A stretch of 64,000 nucleotides of DNA, taken from Reichenbachiella ulvae (lineage in GTDB: Bacteria > Bacteroidota > Bacteroidia > Cytophagales > Cyclobacteriaceae). Below the pieces are notes generated by a model. That model searched no databases. It was not told the origin of the DNA and saw only the letters and a program-made list of their open reading frames with translations. Location: NCBI RefSeq assembly GCF_025833875.1, contig NZ_JAOYOD010000001.1, forward strand, positions 2,294,001-2,358,000, written 5' to 3'. A program made the translations under genes and the position numbers. Below, in pieces: positions 63,393-64,000 of the stretch; position 1 is the stretch's first letter; the number at the start of each line of letters is the position of its first letter.

Positions 63393-64000
63393 CTACTTAT
63401 AGGTACTAACCAGCGTAGTTAGTTCCTTGTAGGCTTTGATCAGTTCGGCCGATCCTGTGACATTCGCATGCGAAAACAACAGGGTGAACAGTTTATTGAG
63501 TGCATCGACCAGCGGTTCTGCTGCCTCAGTAGCTGCTTTGGTATCCTTAGAGGCATTGAGCTGCTGAAAGTACTCGTCCGATACCGCCTTGAAGTTGTCA
63601 TTGGCCGTCTTGAGTGGCTCAATCCATCGCGAGAGACTCGGCAAAGCAGACAGGTCCAGTGCCTCGATTTTTTTCAGCATGTTGTCGGTCTGGGCGGTCT
63701 GTTCGTCGTAGGTCAGACGACTTAGCTCAAAACCATACTCGTCGGTGATCTTCACCAGCTGATCCAGCACTTTGGCGGTTTCAGACTCATGTGGAAAAAT
63801 TTGCTCAGACATCACAGCATTAAAAAAGCCGGTATTCAACTTGTCACGGGTGCGATCCAGGAGCTTCTTGTCAGAAGAAGCCTGATCGCGAGTCATCCCT
63901 GCTACGAAAATATCGTAGAGAGCCTTTGCCTCCGCTACCTGCGGAGCAAGCTCCTTCAGGTCTTTGGTGATGTCTAGTGCTTTGTTGCTAAAAGTTTGAA
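63393..64000 (-). CDS. Helical protein of unknown function (5' end outside window)
   Basis: The reading frame is open to the right edge (202 codons plus), so the ATG at 63896 is internal and the true start is outside. The part seen is highly helical and charged (KDLKELAPQVAEAKALYDIF, RTRDKLNTGFFNAVMSEQI, LVKITDEYGFELSRLTYDEQ) with no recognised domain and no membrane segment. It may be a coiled-coil or helical-bundle protein. The terminator at 63313-63347 lies just beyond its stop. Confidence 0.6.
   Translation of the reverse strand, partial: QTFSNKALDITKDLKELAPQVAEAKALYDIFVAGMTRDQASSDKKLLDRTRDKLNTGFFNAVMSEQIFPHESETAKVLDQLVKITDEYGFELSRLTYDEQTAQTDNMLKKIEALDLSALPSLSRWIEPLKTANDNFKAVSDEYFQQLNASKDTKAATEAAEPLVDALNKLFTLLFSHANVTGSAELIKAYKELTTLVSTYK

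Overview
The window looks like part of a Bacteroidota chromosome, most likely a marine Cytophagales-type gliding or polysaccharide-degrading bacterium. This is an inference from family content: a type IX secretion sorting domain, Bacteroidota-style core promoters (TTG, about 20 nt, TAnnTTTG), a 290-residue primary sigma factor, many lipoproteins with short signal peptides, Wzi-like capsule assembly, and GH88, GH5 and DUF4038 carbohydrate enzymes. No rRNA, tRNA, CRISPR array or transposase was seen.

Layout. 1-2.2 kb: a truncated FG-GAP/VCBS protein, a CBS-pair protein and the primary sigma factor. 2.3-7.9 kb: a DUF1800/DUF1501 pair with an outer-membrane barrel and a lipoprotein, one transcription unit. 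8-13.3 kb: metabolic and housekeeping genes (FAD oxidoreductase, YeeZ-like SDR, HD, HAD, SF1 helicase). 13.3-18.7 kb (minus): GH5 mannanase-like lipoprotein, TPR histidine kinase, esterase and sorbosone-dehydrogenase-like protein. 18.8-21.7 kb: two small proteins and an ABC-F ATPase. 21.7-32.8 kb: a glycan locus with two divergent operons. It holds five or six glycosyltransferases, a nucleotide-sugar epimerase, an ABC exporter of the cyclic-peptide (SyrD/PvdE) type, a Wzi-like protein and a lipoprotein, and ends at a strong bidirectional terminator.

32.8-43.8 kb: carbohydrate esterase and GH88, then a complete non-phosphorylating L-fucose pathway. FucP imports fucose. An SDR oxidises it to the lactone, an amidohydrolase opens the lactone, a UxaA-family protein probably dehydrates fuconate, a second SDR oxidises the keto-deoxy acid, an FAH-family enzyme cleaves it to pyruvate and lactate, and an FMN enzyme oxidises lactate. 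A divergent LacI regulator has a 16-bp perfect palindrome inside its own promoter. 44-58.5 kb: a TonB/MORN protein, a DUF4038 glycosidase, an Rrf2-regulated quinone/azo-reductase-like gene with matching operators at both promoters, a CoA-disulfide-reductase/rhodanese fusion, serine hydrolases, a KDG kinase and small envelope proteins separated by REP-like repeats.

59.5-62.9 kb: an AT-rich four-gene cassette (small P-loop kinase, membrane protein of unknown family, PIN-GNAT-PUA-like fusion, ASCH protein). It is flanked by repeats and is the best candidate here for an undescribed system. The window ends in a truncated gene on the minus strand. All functional calls are from reading the sequence; no searches were run.
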